Positions 1 through 9,808 of a stretch of DNA of 64,000 nt are shown piece after piece. Made by a program: the position numbers and the translations under genes. Each line of letters opens with the position of its first letter. Position 1 is the stretch's first letter. Where the stretch lies: assembly GCA_030425825.1 (NCBI GenBank), contig JAUHZY010000001.1, forward strand, positions 1,460,834 to 1,524,833, in the 5' to 3' direction. Source of the stretch: Alphaproteobacteria bacterium. Its GTDB lineage: Bacteria; Pseudomonadota; Alphaproteobacteria; JAUHZY01. A model generated the notes under the pieces. The model was not told the DNA's origin. It did not search any database and saw nothing but the letters and a program-made list of their open reading frames with translations.

Positions 1-382
1 TTGCAAGCGGCAAGAATTTTTCTGAAATCTCATCAGGGTTTTCAGACAGGAATGTTGCTATGGTGTGTGAGATTTTTTGTTGAAAATGACCTGAATATAA
101 AAGGGCTCGATCAAGAAACCCACTGAATTGCGTTTGTAGTAGTGGTACGAGAAGGACAAAAAACCCAATAATAAGCGTAGCAAAAAGACAAAGAGCTATA
201 AAAGTAGAAAGGGTCCGAGACCTTAAAATAGACTCAGTTCTATCTACAAGCGGGTCAAGTAAATAGGCGACAATAAATCCAATAACAAAAGGCAATAATA
301 TCGCCTGAAAGATTGAAATGAAAGCGAGACAACCACCAAGAAAAAGAAGCCCGGCATATTTTTCATAAAAAGATGCATTCAT
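1..382 (-). CDS. AI-2E family transporter (PerM/YdiK type), N-terminal part
   Basis: This is the first 127 codons of a membrane protein that continues beyond the left edge. The translation begins MNASFYEKYAG and shows two long hydrophobic segments (about residues 11-40 and 60-85) separated by the motif YLLDPLVDR, which is typical of the AI-2E/PerM permease family. The ATG is at 382, two bases after the stop of the DUF2066 gene, preceded by GGGAGAA, so the two genes are probably co-transcribed. In many alphaproteobacteria this permease lies between purMN/DUF2066 and hdaA, which fits the context here. The transported substrate is not known from sequence. Confidence 0.8.
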   Translation of the reverse strand, partial: MNASFYEKYAGLLFLGGCLAFISIFQAILLPFVIGFIVAYLLDPLVDRTESILRSRTLSTFIALCLFATLIIGFFVLLVPLLQTQFSGFLDRALLYSGHFQQKISHTIATFLSENPDEISEKFLPLA

Positions 383-384
383 TT

Positions 385-1431
385 TTATTCTCCCGTTAGG
401 TCTAGGTTTTTTTGTGTCAAGGCGAGGCGGAGCTGTTCAATTGTTCCAACATACCAAAGTGTTATTCTCATTGTTTCACGCGTCATAGAGGCCAGTTCAA
501 TTTTTTGAATGATAGATATTTTGCTGAGTTTTTCTTTGACGTCTGTCCAGGATCGGAGTGACTTTACCGGGAGCTCAATAGTCATTTCCTGCGGTGAATT
601 TAGATTAACAAGGTTTGCTTGCTTCCACATTTCTTCCAGCTGAAACGCTACTTCGTAAGCTGCCTTTAAGATGCGCTGGTCAAATTCCCCTTCTTTGTCG
701 ACCGAAAAGCTAATTTGATTTTTTTGTATGTCACCATCTTGAGGTTGAAGGCTGGTAAGGTCTATGTTGATGTCCTCACCGTCAATTGTGGCAGTTACGA
801 ACAAAATACCACCTGCTTGGTATTTCTTTATAAGTGGGAGGGCTTCTTCGTAACTTTGTCTTAGCATCATCTTTTTATTAATAACCTTTTGATCTTGCAG
901 GTCCCCTCTTGGCAAAACAAAGGGGACGAGACCAATGCGTGGAAGAATTTTGTTCCATGCTTTCATCCAGGGGTTTTTTTCTTCCCAAAGCAGGTATTCA
1001 TACTCGTTCGAGAAAAAGGGAACGACCAAATAAGGCTTGCTGTCTGTTTCGGCGTAACTGATATCATTTTTTTTCAGGAAATCCCGCACTTTCGAAGATT
1101 TAAAAGAAATGTTAAGGGTTGCGATATAGCGGACAGCTGAGCTTTTTTCGCCTTGAATACCAAGGCTTTTTACCATCGCAGAGATTTCTTTTTCTTCTAA
1201 GTGGGGAAGTCGTCTTAAGTCTTCTTTCAGTAAAAGGCGACTTAAAAGAACCTTGAAACCCTTTATTTGTCCTTTGCTAAGGGCAACTTTTTTTGCTTCT
1301 CGAACAGTTGTTGCAGTCTCATCAACTGTGATGCCCCTGACGGTAAAAACATCACCCGTAGAAGCATAAGCTGTGCTGTAGGTAAAAAAAGTAAGGACAA
1401 AGATAAAAAAAGCTCTTAAAAACATAATCAT
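385..1431 (-). CDS. DUF2066 domain protein, probably secreted to the periplasm
   Basis: The 348-residue product has an N-terminal signal peptide (hydrophobic residues 4-21, likely cleaved after STAYAS) followed by a region resembling the DUF2066 family, which has no established function. The start of the mature part (GDVFTVRGITVDETA) and the run PYLVVPFFS match the family pattern as I recall it. It is divergent from purM with only 35 bases between the two starts and runs directly into the AI-2E permease. A second in-frame ATG two codons downstream of the first is an equally possible start; neither has a strong ribosome binding site. Confidence 0.7.
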   Translation of the reverse strand: MIMFLRAFFIFVLTFFTYSTAYASTGDVFTVRGITVDETATTVREAKKVALSKGQIKGFKVLLSRLLLKEDLRRLPHLEEKEISAMVKSLGIQGEKSSAVRYIATLNISFKSSKVRDFLKKNDISYAETDSKPYLVVPFFSNEYEYLLWEEKNPWMKAWNKILPRIGLVPFVLPRGDLQDQKVINKKMMLRQSYEEALPLIKKYQAGGILFVTATIDGEDINIDLTSLQPQDGDIQKNQISFSVDKEGEFDQRILKAAYEVAFQLEEMWKQANLVNLNSPQEMTIELPVKSLRSWTDVKEKLSKISIIQKIELASMTRETMRITLWYVGTIEQLRLALTQKNLDLTGE

Positions 1432-1466
1432 TCTGACGTAAGTTAGGGTTCATTCATATAAAGCCT

Positions 1467-2522
1467 GTGGAGGATACCATTAAAAATTTAAAATACAAAG
1501 ACTCTGGTGTGAATATAGATGCAGGAAATGATCTTGTTGATAAAATTAAACCTGACCTTAAAAAAACACACCGTCCGGGTGCAAATGTTGATATTGGTGG
1601 GTTTGGCGGCCTTTTTGATTTAAAAGCCGCAGGTTTTAAAGACCCAATTTTAGTGTCTGGTACAGACGGGGTTGGCACAAAGTTAAAAGTTGCAATTGAG
1701 ACAGGTCGACATGACACGGTTGGTATCGATTTGGTTGCGATGTGCGTTAATGATCTGATTGTTCAGGGTGCTGAGCCCCTTTTCTTTCTTGATTATTATG
1801 CTTGTAGTGCGCTTGAGGTTGATGATGCAGCGGATGTGATCAAGGGCATCGCAGAAGGTTGCGCGATTTCGGGTTGTGCGCTGATTGGTGGTGAGACAGC
1901 AGAGATGCCTGGTATGTACACCAAGGGTGACTATGACCTTGCAGGGTTTTGTGTCGGTGCTGTTGAGCGTGAAGGCGTTATCACAGGCCAAAGCATTACA
2001 GAAGGTGATGTTGTTTTGGGGCTGGGTTCTAGTGGCCTACATTCAAATGGCTACTCTTTGGTGCGTAGGGTTGTTGAGCTTTCTGGCCTTACTTATGGCG
2101 ATCAAAGTCCATTTTCAGAAAATATTTTAGCAGATGAGCTGCTTATCCCAACGAAGATATATGTAAAGTCACTTTTGCAGGCAATCAGGTGCGGTGGTGT
2201 GAAAGGGTTAAGTCATATCACAGGTGGTGGATTCACAGAAAATATTCCGCGCGTGATGCCTGATAACTTGGCCGTCACAATTGATTTGTCAGCATGGGAT
2301 ATGCCACCTGTTTTTCAGTGGCTTTCTGAGGCTGGAAACATTGAAACTTCTGAAATGTTGCGTACGTTTAACTGTGGCGTTGGCATGGTAGCGATTGTTG
2401 CAGCAGATAAGGCGGATGAAATTCAATCGACTTTAACACAAAACGGTGAGACCGTTTTTGTCCTTGGATCTGTTGTAAAAAAGACAGATGAAGCTGTGAT
2501 TTATGAAAATGTGAAAGAATGA
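1467..2522 (+). CDS. purM: Phosphoribosylformylglycinamidine cyclo-ligase (AIR synthetase)
   Basis: The enzyme closes the imidazole ring in step five of purine synthesis, using ATP and FGAM. The sequence carries the family landmarks [11 protein letters not shown] near the N-terminus, [10 protein letters not shown] (about residue 65), the ND/FFLDYYA region (about 95-115) and [10 protein letters not shown] (about 245). Length (351 aa from GTG) is normal. The GTG at 1467 has no ribosome binding site in front of it; GGAGG at 1469-1473 lies five bases before an in-frame ATT at 1479, so translation may begin at ATT, giving 347 residues. purN follows with a 4-bp ATGA overlap, so the two are translationally coupled. 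Confidence 0.95.
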   Translation: MEDTIKNLKYKDSGVNIDAGNDLVDKIKPDLKKTHRPGANVDIGGFGGLFDLKAAGFKDPILVSGTDGVGTKLKVAIETGRHDTVGIDLVAMCVNDLIVQGAEPLFFLDYYACSALEVDDAADVIKGIAEGCAISGCALIGGETAEMPGMYTKGDYDLAGFCVGAVEREGVITGQSITEGDVVLGLGSSGLHSNGYSLVRRVVELSGLTYGDQSPFSENILADELLIPTKIYVKSLLQAIRCGGVKGLSHITGGGFTENIPRVMPDNLAVTIDLSAWDMPPVFQWLSEAGNIETSEMLRTFNCGVGMVAIVAADKADEIQSTLTQNGETVFVLGSVVKKTDEAVIYENVKE

Positions 2523-3160
2523 GCAATCTAAGAATTGGCATTTTGATCTCTGGGCGCGGCAGTAACATGGCTGCGTTGGTTCAGGCGTGTGAAGCTTCTG
2601 ATCTTTCGGCGGAGGTTGTTTGCGTTATCAGCAATAAGAAAGATGCAAAAGGCCTTGAGAGCGCACGCGCAAAAGGAGTTTTTGCATACGCTCCAGATTT
2701 TTCTTCTAAGCAAGAGCTTGAGTCAAAAATAACAGAAGAGTTTAAAAAACAAAAAGTTGACCTGATCTGTCTTGCTGGATTTATGCAGCTTCTAAGTGCA
2801 GAATTTGTTGCTAAATGGGAAGGCAAAATTATCAATATCCACCCCTCTCTCTTGCCTAGCTTTAAGGGCTTGGATACGTATCGTCGCGCATTGCAAGAGG
2901 GCGTCAAGTTCAGTGGATGTACGGTGCATTTTGTCACAGCTGAGATGGATGTTGGTCCAATTATTATTCAGGCTGCTGTTCCTGTTCTGCCGCAGGATAG
3001 CGAAAGTGATCTTGCGGCACGCATTCTGGCGGCCGAACATAAAATTTACCCTAAAGCCGTTAAGATGATTGCAAACAAACAGGTTGAGGTTCTTTCGGGT
3101 GGGGTCAAAATCAAGGGTGAAGATTGTGAAAGCAACACTTTGTTCAATCCAAAATTGTAA
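2519..3160 (+). CDS. purN: Phosphoribosylglycinamide formyltransferase
   Basis: PurN transfers a formyl group from 10-formyl-tetrahydrofolate to GAR in purine synthesis. The N-terminal [14 protein letters not shown] is the phosphate-binding loop, the catalytic Asn-His pair sits in [11 protein letters not shown] (about residue 108), and the catalytic Asp is in AEMDVGPII (about 142). The length of 213 residues is usual for the family. It overlaps the purM stop by four bases. About 100 non-coding bases, with no clear hairpin, separate it from sucA. Confidence 0.95.
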   Translation: MSNLRIGILISGRGSNMAALVQACEASDLSAEVVCVISNKKDAKGLESARAKGVFAYAPDFSSKQELESKITEEFKKQKVDLICLAGFMQLLSAEFVAKWEGKIINIHPSLLPSFKGLDTYRRALQEGVKFSGCTVHFVTAEMDVGPIIIQAAVPVLPQDSESDLAARILAAEHKIYPKAVKMIANKQVEVLSGGVKIKGEDCESNTLFNPKL

Positions 3161-3262
3161 GCTGTTATTTTTTTTCATTTTTTGTTGCAAAAAGGGTAGT
3201 ATTTGGAGGCCGTTTGTTTTAAAACGACACCCCTTAATCTTTAGACTTGGGAATTAGAGACT

Positions 3263-6088
3263 ATGAGAGATATCGAAGCGACGTCATTCTTAAATCCAGC
3301 AAATGTTCATTTCATATCTGAGCTTTATGCGCGCTATACACAAGACGCCTCTTCTGTGGCATCAGATTGGGTGGAGTTCTTTGAAGGCCTTGGTGATGAT
3401 GAGCGAGACCTTTTGGCGGATGTTGAAGGTACTTCTTGGGCTGGGCAAACAGTTAGAGTTGTTGGTGCAAAAAACCCGTCATCAAAGCCAAAAGAAAAGA
3501 AAACAGGTGGCGCTTCAAAAGAAGATATTTTAAAAAGTATTAAGTTGAAGGCTCTTTTACAGGCACATCGTATTCATGGTCATAAGCGTGCAAAGCTTGA
3601 CCCACTTGGCTTTGCAACACAAATCCCCTGTCCTGAGCTTGATCCAGAGTATTATGGTATAGAGGACTTAGATGACTCTGTTTTTGTCGCGGGTGAGTTT
3701 GGCCTGGAAGAAACAACTGTTGAAGATGCACTTAAGAAAGTGCGTGCGCTTTATTGTGGGCCGATTGGGTATGAGTTTTTTCAAGTAGAAGACCCCGAAG
3801 AGCGCGACTGGCTACAACAAAAAGCAGAAAACATTCAGGAAGCCGTCGTTGACAAAGAGTCTGCGTTTAAGTTTTTAACGCGCGTCGATGGGTTCGAAGG
3901 CTATTTAAAAACAAAATTTGTTGGTGCAAAACGTTTTGGTGTTGAGGGTGGTGATACATCTGTTCTTGCTATTAAAGAGGTTATTGACCACAGCTCTACG
4001 TTGGGCCTTAAGGATGTTGTCATTGGTATGGCGCATAGAGGTCGCCTGAACGTGCTGACTAACATTATGGGTAAGTCTTATACGGCGATGTTGTCAGAGT
4101 TCCAAGGAACGCCTGCTATTCCAGAGGATGCGCCAGGCGCTGGTGATGTGAAATACCATCTTGGGTTCTCTTCTGATAAAGATTTTCGTGGTGGCAAGGT
4201 TCACTTGTCTTTGGCGTATAACCCGTCACATCTTGAAGCTGTGAACCCTGTTGTAATGGGGAAAGTGCGTGCGCGTCAGCGTCTTCATTATGGTGTGGAC
4301 CGCACAAAATCTATGCCGATTCTGATTCATGGTGATGCGGCTTTTTCTGGACAAGGTGTTGTGCCAGAAGCTTTGATGATGTCGGGTCTTGATGGGTATA
4401 CGGTTGGTGGAACTGTTCATATTATTGTGAATAACCAAATTGGCTTTACAACAGACCCTAAAGACTCACGAACGACAGATTATTGTTCTGATGTTGCGCA
4501 ATCTATCCGCGCGCCGATCTTTCATGTGAATGGAGACGACGCTGAAGCTGTGATGCGTGTCTCTCAGATTGCCGCGGAATATCGTCAGAAATTCCAGAAA
4601 GATGTTGTGATTGATCTCGTATGTTATCGTCGTCATGGTCATAATGAGTCTGATGAGCCTGCGTTTACACAGCCCAAAATGTACGAAAAAATTAATAAAC
4701 ATCCAAGTCCGCAAAAAGTCTTTGCATCAAATCTTATGCGTGATGGTGTGTTGACAGATGAACAAATCAAAAAAATTGAGGCGGATTTCAAAGCTGAAAT
4801 GGATGAAGCTTTCGAAGCAGCAAAAACATATAAACCAAACCGTCCAGACTGGCTAGAGCTTGATTGGGGCGGCATTCGTTACGCCGGGCCGGAGACAACC
4901 GAGGAAGAGGCTGCAGGAAAAACAGGTGTTGACCTAAAGATCTTGAAAGAGGTTGGTGAGAAAATATCTACAATTCCTGAAGGTTTCGCTGCAAATAAGA
5001 AAATTGCTCGCCAGTTTGATGCAAAAAAAGAAATGCTTAAGTCGGGCGAAGGTTTTGACTGGGCAATGGGTGAAGGTCTTGCTTATGGCGCTTTGTTGCA
5101 AGAAGGTTCTGATATTCGTATGACAGGACAGGATGTTGAGCGTGGAACGTTCTCGCATCGTCACTGTGTGATTACATCACAAGAAGGTGAGAAATATAGT
5201 CCTTTTGGTCATATTTCAGACGATCAAGGTCGCTTTGTTGTCCATAACAGTTTTCTATCAGAGTTTGCCGTGCTTGGGTTTGAGTATGGATACAGTATTG
5301 CGAATCCAAAGCCTTTGGTTATTTGGGAAGCACAGTTTGGTGACTTTTCGAATGGTGCGCAAATTATCATTGATCAGTTTATCTCAAGTGCAGAATCAAA
5401 GTGGTTGCGTATGTCTGGCTTGGTGATGCAATTGCCACATGGTTATGAAGGTCAAGGGCCAGAGCATTCTTCTGCAAGGCCAGAGCGTTACCTTCAAATG
5501 TGCGCAGAATATAATATGCAAGTTGTGAATTGTTCAACGCCGGCAAACTTTTTCCATGCTTTGCGTCGTCAGGTGTGTCGTGATTTTAGAAAGCCGCTTA
5601 TTGTTATGTCGCCGAAGTCTTTGTTACGTCACAAGCGTTGTGTTTCATCATTGGAAGATTTTGGCCCTAAAACAAAATTCCAGACGGTTATTGGCGATGA
5701 TAAGGCTTCTAAGGATGTTAAGCGTGTTGTCCTTTGTACAGGGAAGGTTTACTACGACCTTCTTGAGAGGCTGGAAGAAGATAAGATTAAAGACGTTGCG
5801 CTTGTGCGTGTAGAGCAACTCTATCCTTTCCCTCAGCAATCTTTATTAAAAGAATTGAAAAAATATAAAAATGCTGAAATTATCTGGTGTCAGGAAGAGC
5901 CTAAGAATATGGGATATTGGTCGTCTGTCAGAGATGATATTGAAGATGTGTTAACAGCGCTGGGACAAAAAAATGCGCGTGCACAATTTATTGGTCGAGA
6001 GGCGGCAGCGTCTCCCGCAACAGGTTTTGCAAGCCGTCATGCGGCTGAACAGAAGGCATTGGTAGAACAGGCATTAAAAATAAAATAG
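3263..6088 (+). CDS. sucA: 2-oxoglutarate dehydrogenase E1 component
   Basis: This thiamine-diphosphate enzyme decarboxylates 2-oxoglutarate in the TCA cycle and passes the succinyl group to SucB. The 941-residue protein has the N-terminal E2-binding stretch (FLNPANVHFISELYARY), GMAHRGRLNVLTN (about 258), the TPP/Mg region with HGDAAFSGQG (about 355) and the transketolase-like C-terminal half with GQDVERGTFSHRH (about 618). Size and motifs are those of proteobacterial OdhA. It is the first gene of sucA-sucB-lpd, with gaps of 11 and 16 bases; the region ahead (3161-3262) must hold the promoter, but I see no convincing box. Confidence 0.97.
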   Translation: MRDIEATSFLNPANVHFISELYARYTQDASSVASDWVEFFEGLGDDERDLLADVEGTSWAGQTVRVVGAKNPSSKPKEKKTGGASKEDILKSIKLKALLQAHRIHGHKRAKLDPLGFATQIPCPELDPEYYGIEDLDDSVFVAGEFGLEETTVEDALKKVRALYCGPIGYEFFQVEDPEERDWLQQKAENIQEAVVDKESAFKFLTRVDGFEGYLKTKFVGAKRFGVEGGDTSVLAIKEVIDHSSTLGLKDVVIGMAHRGRLNVLTNIMGKSYTAMLSEFQGTPAIPEDAPGAGDVKYHLGFSSDKDFRGGKVHLSLAYNPSHLEAVNPVVMGKVRARQRLHYGVDRTKSMPILIHGDAAFSGQGVVPEALMMSGLDGYTVGGTVHIIVNNQIGFTTDPKDSRTTDYCSDVAQSIRAPIFHVNGDDAEAVMRVSQIAAEYRQKFQKDVVIDLVCYRRHGHNESDEPAFTQPKMYEKINKHPSPQKVFASNLMRDGVLTDEQIKKIEADFKAEMDEAFEAAKTYKPNRPDWLELDWGGIRYAGPETTEEEAAGKTGVDLKILKEVGEKISTIPEGFAANKKIARQFDAKKEMLKSGEGFDWAMGEGLAYGALLQEGSDIRMTGQDVERGTFSHRHCVITSQEGEKYSPFGHISDDQGRFVVHNSFLSEFAVLGFEYGYSIANPKPLVIWEAQFGDFSNGAQIIIDQFISSAESKWLRMSGLVMQLPHGYEGQGPEHSSARPERYLQMCAEYNMQVVNCSTPANFFHALRRQVCRDFRKPLIVMSPKSLLRHKRCVSSLEDFGPKTKFQTVIGDDKASKDVKRVVLCTGKVYYDLLERLEEDKIKDVALVRVEQLYPFPQQSLLKELKKYKNAEIIWCQEEPKNMGYWSSVRDDIEDVLTALGQKNARAQFIGREAAASPATGFASRHAAEQKALVEQALKIK

Positions 6089-6099
6089 AGGACTGAAAA

Positions 6100-7290
6100 A
6101 TGGTTGATATTATTGTACCCGCATTGGGTGAGTCGGTGAGTGAGGCAACAGTTGCTACATGGTTAAAAGCATCAGGTGATGCCGTTCAAGTAGATGAACC
6201 AATTGTTGAGCTTGAGACAGATAAAATTACTGTGGAAGTGAATGCGCCGGCCTCTGGTGTGCTCTCATCTCAGGCGGTTTCAGAGGGTGACACGGTTGAA
6301 ATTGGCGCTGTTCTAGGTGCCATTGAAGAGGGTGCAACAGCTGCTCCAAGTGCTGCGCCAGCAGAAAAAGAAGCAAGTCCAGCTCCTACTGCGGCCCCTG
6401 CCCCTGCTTCTTCTGGGAAGACATCTGATCATCTTTCTCCTGCGGTACAAAAGATGGTGAATGAAACGGGTGCGAACCCATCTGCAATCTCAGGTTCTGG
6501 TAAAGATGGTCGTGTAACAAAAGGAGATGTTATTTCTCACTTGCAAGATCCACAAGCTGTTGCTGCAAAAGCAGGTCAACCACGTGAAGAACGCGTGAAA
6601 ATGACGCGTCTGCGTTCAACAATTGCACGTCGCTTGAAGGATGCACAAAACAATGCAGCGATTCTCACGACATTTAACGAAGTTGATATGTCTCATGTGA
6701 TGGCGTTGCGTTCTTCTCATAAGGATGAGTTCGAGAAAAAGCACGGCGTGAAACTAGGATTTATGTCGTTTTTCGCAAAAGCGGCTGTGAAGGCGTTGAA
6801 AGAACTTCCAGCTGTTAACGCAGAAATTGACGGCAATGAAGTTATTTATAAGAATTATTATGATATTGGTGTTGCTGTTGGGACAGACCAAGGGCTTGTT
6901 GTGCCGATCGTACGTGATGCTGATACGCTAACTTTTGCAGGCATTGAGCAGACAATTGTTGATCTCGGTAAAAAAGCCCGTGATGGTCGCCTTTCAATGG
7001 AAGATATGACAGGTGGAACATTTACCATTTCGAATGGTGGTGTGTATGGGTCAATGATGTCGACACCGATTATTAACCCGCCACAATCTGGTATCTTGGG
7101 GCTTCACAACATTGTGCGCCGCCCTGTTGTGGTTGGCAAGGGTGAGAACGAGCGTATTGAGATTCGTCCTATTATGTATCTTGCTTTGTCCTATGATCAC
7201 CGCATCATTGATGGGAAAGAAGCTGTGACATTCTTGGTGAAAATCAAACAAGCCATGGAAAACCCAGAGCGTCTTCTTTTAGGCCTATAA
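6100..7290 (+). CDS. sucB: Dihydrolipoyllysine succinyltransferase, E2 of the 2-oxoglutarate dehydrogenase complex
   Basis: SucB carries the succinyl group on a lipoyl arm and transfers it to CoA. An N-terminal lipoyl domain (1-76) has the lipoylated lysine in [10 protein letters not shown], followed by an Ala/Pro-rich linker (about 84-108), a peripheral-subunit-binding domain ([15 protein letters not shown], about 110-150) and the catalytic domain ending with the active-site motif SYDHRIIDG. The 396-residue length is standard. A ribosome binding site GAGGA precedes the ATG. It lies between the E1 and E3 genes of the same complex. Confidence 0.97.
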   Translation: MVDIIVPALGESVSEATVATWLKASGDAVQVDEPIVELETDKITVEVNAPASGVLSSQAVSEGDTVEIGAVLGAIEEGATAAPSAAPAEKEASPAPTAAPAPASSGKTSDHLSPAVQKMVNETGANPSAISGSGKDGRVTKGDVISHLQDPQAVAAKAGQPREERVKMTRLRSTIARRLKDAQNNAAILTTFNEVDMSHVMALRSSHKDEFEKKHGVKLGFMSFFAKAAVKALKELPAVNAEIDGNEVIYKNYYDIGVAVGTDQGLVVPIVRDADTLTFAGIEQTIVDLGKKARDGRLSMEDMTGGTFTISNGGVYGSMMSTPIINPPQSGILGLHNIVRRPVVVGKGENERIEIRPIMYLALSYDHRIIDGKEAVTFLVKIKQAMENPERLLLGL

Positions 7291-7306
7291 TTTTTAAGGA
7301 AAAACA

Positions 7307-8698
7307 ATGTCAGATAAATTTGATCTAATCGTTATTGGTGGTGGCCCTGGTGGGTATGTTGCTTCGATCCGTGCAGCGCAGCTTGGTATGAAAGTGGCTT
7401 GCGTTGAGAAGCGTGGCAGTCTGGGGGGAACATGTTTGAATGTTGGCTGTATACCGTCAAAAGCTTTGCTGAACGCATCACACAAGTTCGAAGATGCCAA
7501 TAACCATTTCAAAGATTTTGGCATTGAAACAAAAGGTGTCTCACTGAACCTTTCACAAATGATGAAAGCCAAAGACAAAATCGTCTCTGACTTAACGCAA
7601 GGGATTGAGTTTCTCTTCAAGAAGAACAAAGTTACTTATATTAAGGGGCATGGCACGATTAAGTCGGTGGGCGTTGTTGATGTCGATGGTACACAGTACA
7701 AATGTGATAAAATCCTTATTGCAACAGGGTCCGAGGTCACGCCTCTTCCTGGTGTTGAGATTGATGAAGAAAAAATTGTGTCATCTACAGGTGCATTGGC
7801 GTTGAATGATGTACCAAAAGAGCTTGTTGTGATTGGTGGTGGTGTGATCGGGCTTGAGATGGGGTCTGTATGGCAGCGTCTTGGTTCTAATGTTACAGTG
7901 ATTGAGTTCTTGGATAAAATAACGCCTACAATGGATGGCGAGATTTCGAAAGAATTCCAAAAGATTCTTAAAAAACAAGGCATCAAGTTTAAGCTGGGAT
8001 CAAAAGTAACAGCTGCAAAGAAGACGAAGAATGGTGTTGAGTTGACGGTTGAACCTGCAAAAGGTGGTGATGCTGAAACGATGAATGCAGATATTGTTTT
8101 ATTGGCGATTGGTCGTCGCGCCTATACACAAGGCCTTGGCCTTGAAGAAGTTGGCGTTAAAATGAATGAACGTGGCGTGATCGAGATCAACCACAACTTC
8201 GAAACAAATGTAAAAGGTATTTATGCCATTGGTGATGTGGTGCCTGGTCCTATGCTGGCGCATAAAGCAGAAGATGAAGGCATGGTCGCCGTTGAAATGA
8301 TGGCAGGACAACAGCCCCACATTAATTATGATGCCATCCCAAGTATTGTCTACACACATCCAGAAGTTGCTTCTGTGGGCAAAACAGAGGAAGAGTTAAA
8401 GGCTGCTAGCATTGCTTATAATGTCGGCAAATTCCCTTTCCTCGCGAACTCACGCGCACGCGCAAACATGGATACAGATGGTTTTGTGAAAATCTTGGCA
8501 GATAAAACAACGGACCGCGTTCTTGGTGCGCATATTATCGGACCAGAAGCAGGCAACCTCATTCAAGAAGTTGTTACAGTTATAGAATTTGGTGGTTCAG
8601 CAGAAGACATTGCTCGCATTTGTCATGGTCACCCAACTTTGACAGAAGCCGTCAAAGAAGCCGCATTAGCCGTCGATAAAAGGCCTATTCATATTTAG
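7307..8698 (+). CDS. lpdA: Dihydrolipoyl dehydrogenase (E3)
   Basis: This FAD disulfide reductase reoxidises the lipoyl groups of SucB, and possibly of the pyruvate complex, with NAD+. Visible are the FAD-binding [10 protein letters not shown] at the N-terminus, the redox-active disulfide in [16 protein letters not shown] (about residues 38-53), the NAD-binding [12 protein letters not shown] (about 180) and the C-terminal His-Glu pair in [13 protein letters not shown]. Length is 463 residues. It ends the sucAB-lpd operon, facing an asparaginase gene seven bases away with no terminator hairpin between. Confidence 0.97.
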   Translation: MSDKFDLIVIGGGPGGYVASIRAAQLGMKVACVEKRGSLGGTCLNVGCIPSKALLNASHKFEDANNHFKDFGIETKGVSLNLSQMMKAKDKIVSDLTQGIEFLFKKNKVTYIKGHGTIKSVGVVDVDGTQYKCDKILIATGSEVTPLPGVEIDEEKIVSSTGALALNDVPKELVVIGGGVIGLEMGSVWQRLGSNVTVIEFLDKITPTMDGEISKEFQKILKKQGIKFKLGSKVTAAKKTKNGVELTVEPAKGGDAETMNADIVLLAIGRRAYTQGLGLEEVGVKMNERGVIEINHNFETNVKGIYAIGDVVPGPMLAHKAEDEGMVAVEMMAGQQPHINYDAIPSIVYTHPEVASVGKTEEELKAASIAYNVGKFPFLANSRARANMDTDGFVKILADKTTDRVLGAHIIGPEAGNLIQEVVTVIEFGGSAEDIARICHGHPTLTEAVKEAALAVDKRPIHI

Positions 8699-8705
8699 TG
8701 TGAAA

Positions 8706-9794
8706 CTAGTTCATGTCGTTGGTGATATTAATCTCGCCGTGAAGGTCTTTTTGCATCATGTTTTTGATTTGTTCATAGCTAAGCCCTTGGCCAATTAACC
8801 ACCCCATTTTCACGGTCATTGATTCAATGCTCATGTCAAATGCTGGTAATGCAAGGCCCTTCTTTTTTAGATCTTGCCCCATTTGGTTTACTTGAAAGTT
8901 ACTGTTCCCATTAGGACATTGTGTTGTGATAATAATGGGAATTTCTTTTTCTTTTAGGTATTCAAATGCCCCATGGAGGTTGCTGCTGGCGTCGCCTGCA
9001 CCATAAGCCCTGAAAACGAACCCTTTAATATCATTATTTTCAACAAGGCTTTGAAAAAGATCTGGTGACATACCAGGAAATTCAGTTAGTGAAGCAATGC
9101 GCATATCAAAATTCGCACGAACATTAAGGCCGCTTGCTCTGAGTGCAATACTAGAGTTTTTGCTTAAGTAACTATTGTGCTTTTCAAGGTGCCCTTCTTT
9201 AATATTTATCACACGGCCAATTTGGCCTAAGGAAGCGGTAGAAAAAGATCTGAAGGCATCATAATCAAAATCGGTTGATTTTTTAACGCGTGTACCAGAG
9301 ATAATGTGACTACCGAAAACAGCAATAACGCCTCTTATTTGATGATACGGCCATGCAGCAATACGCAAAGCATTGTCTAAGTTCATAAGGGCGTCAGATC
9401 CTGGCCTTCCAAGAGGTACTTGTGCACCTGTAATAATAATAGGCTTGTTTGTGTTTTCCAGCGCGAAAGACAATGCTGCTGCGGTATAACCCATTGTATT
9501 TGTACCATGAGCTACTAAAAAAGCGTCGTAGTTATCATATTCTTTGTGAATTGTGTTTATCAGGTCGGACCATATTTCAGGATTCATGTTTGAGCTGTCA
9601 ACATCACAGATATCTATAGCATCGATATGGACATCTATAGCCCAGTTTTCTTTGATGTAATTAAGGGCTTGTGAGACTGTTTCTTTGAAGTCCCCCGCTT
9701 CTTTTGTTTTTTTATCTTCAACACCAGCATTTTTTGCGACATTTCCTGCAATCGTGCCGCCAGTTGAAAGTAGAAGAAGTTTCATTTGTGACAT
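8706..9794 (-). CDS. Type I L-asparaginase-like amidohydrolase with an Asp-to-Asn change at a key site
   Basis: The 362-residue product has the two-domain asparaginase fold by motif: the first catalytic Thr in LLSTGGTIAG (about residue 13) and the second Thr in AHGTNTMGYTAAALS (about 98). In asparaginases, GatD and related enzymes this second motif reads HGTD; here residue 99 is Asn (codon AAT, plus-strand positions 9498-9500), so the substrate-contacting Asp equivalent to Asp90 of E. coli AnsB is missing. The rest (PLGRPGSDA, RVKKSTDFDYDAF) looks intact. Start chosen at ATG 9794, which has AAGGA six bases upstream; a longer reading to 9851 has no such site. It may act on a different substrate or be poorly active. 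It follows an EamA permease in a folP-led minus-strand run. Confidence 0.85.
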   Translation of the reverse strand: MSQMKLLLLSTGGTIAGNVAKNAGVEDKKTKEAGDFKETVSQALNYIKENWAIDVHIDAIDICDVDSSNMNPEIWSDLINTIHKEYDNYDAFLVAHGTNTMGYTAAALSFALENTNKPIIITGAQVPLGRPGSDALMNLDNALRIAAWPYHQIRGVIAVFGSHIISGTRVKKSTDFDYDAFRSFSTASLGQIGRVINIKEGHLEKHNSYLSKNSSIALRASGLNVRANFDMRIASLTEFPGMSPDLFQSLVENNDIKGFVFRAYGAGDASSNLHGAFEYLKEKEIPIIITTQCPNGNSNFQVNQMGQDLKKKGLALPAFDMSIESMTVKMGWLIGQGLSYEQIKNMMQKDLHGEINITNDMN

Positions 9795-9808
9795 ACTGAA
9801 TTCCTTTT

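Noticed and set aside
8699-8705. Terminator between lpd and the asparaginase-like gene
   Set aside because: Only seven bases separate the two stops and no inverted repeat is seen there.
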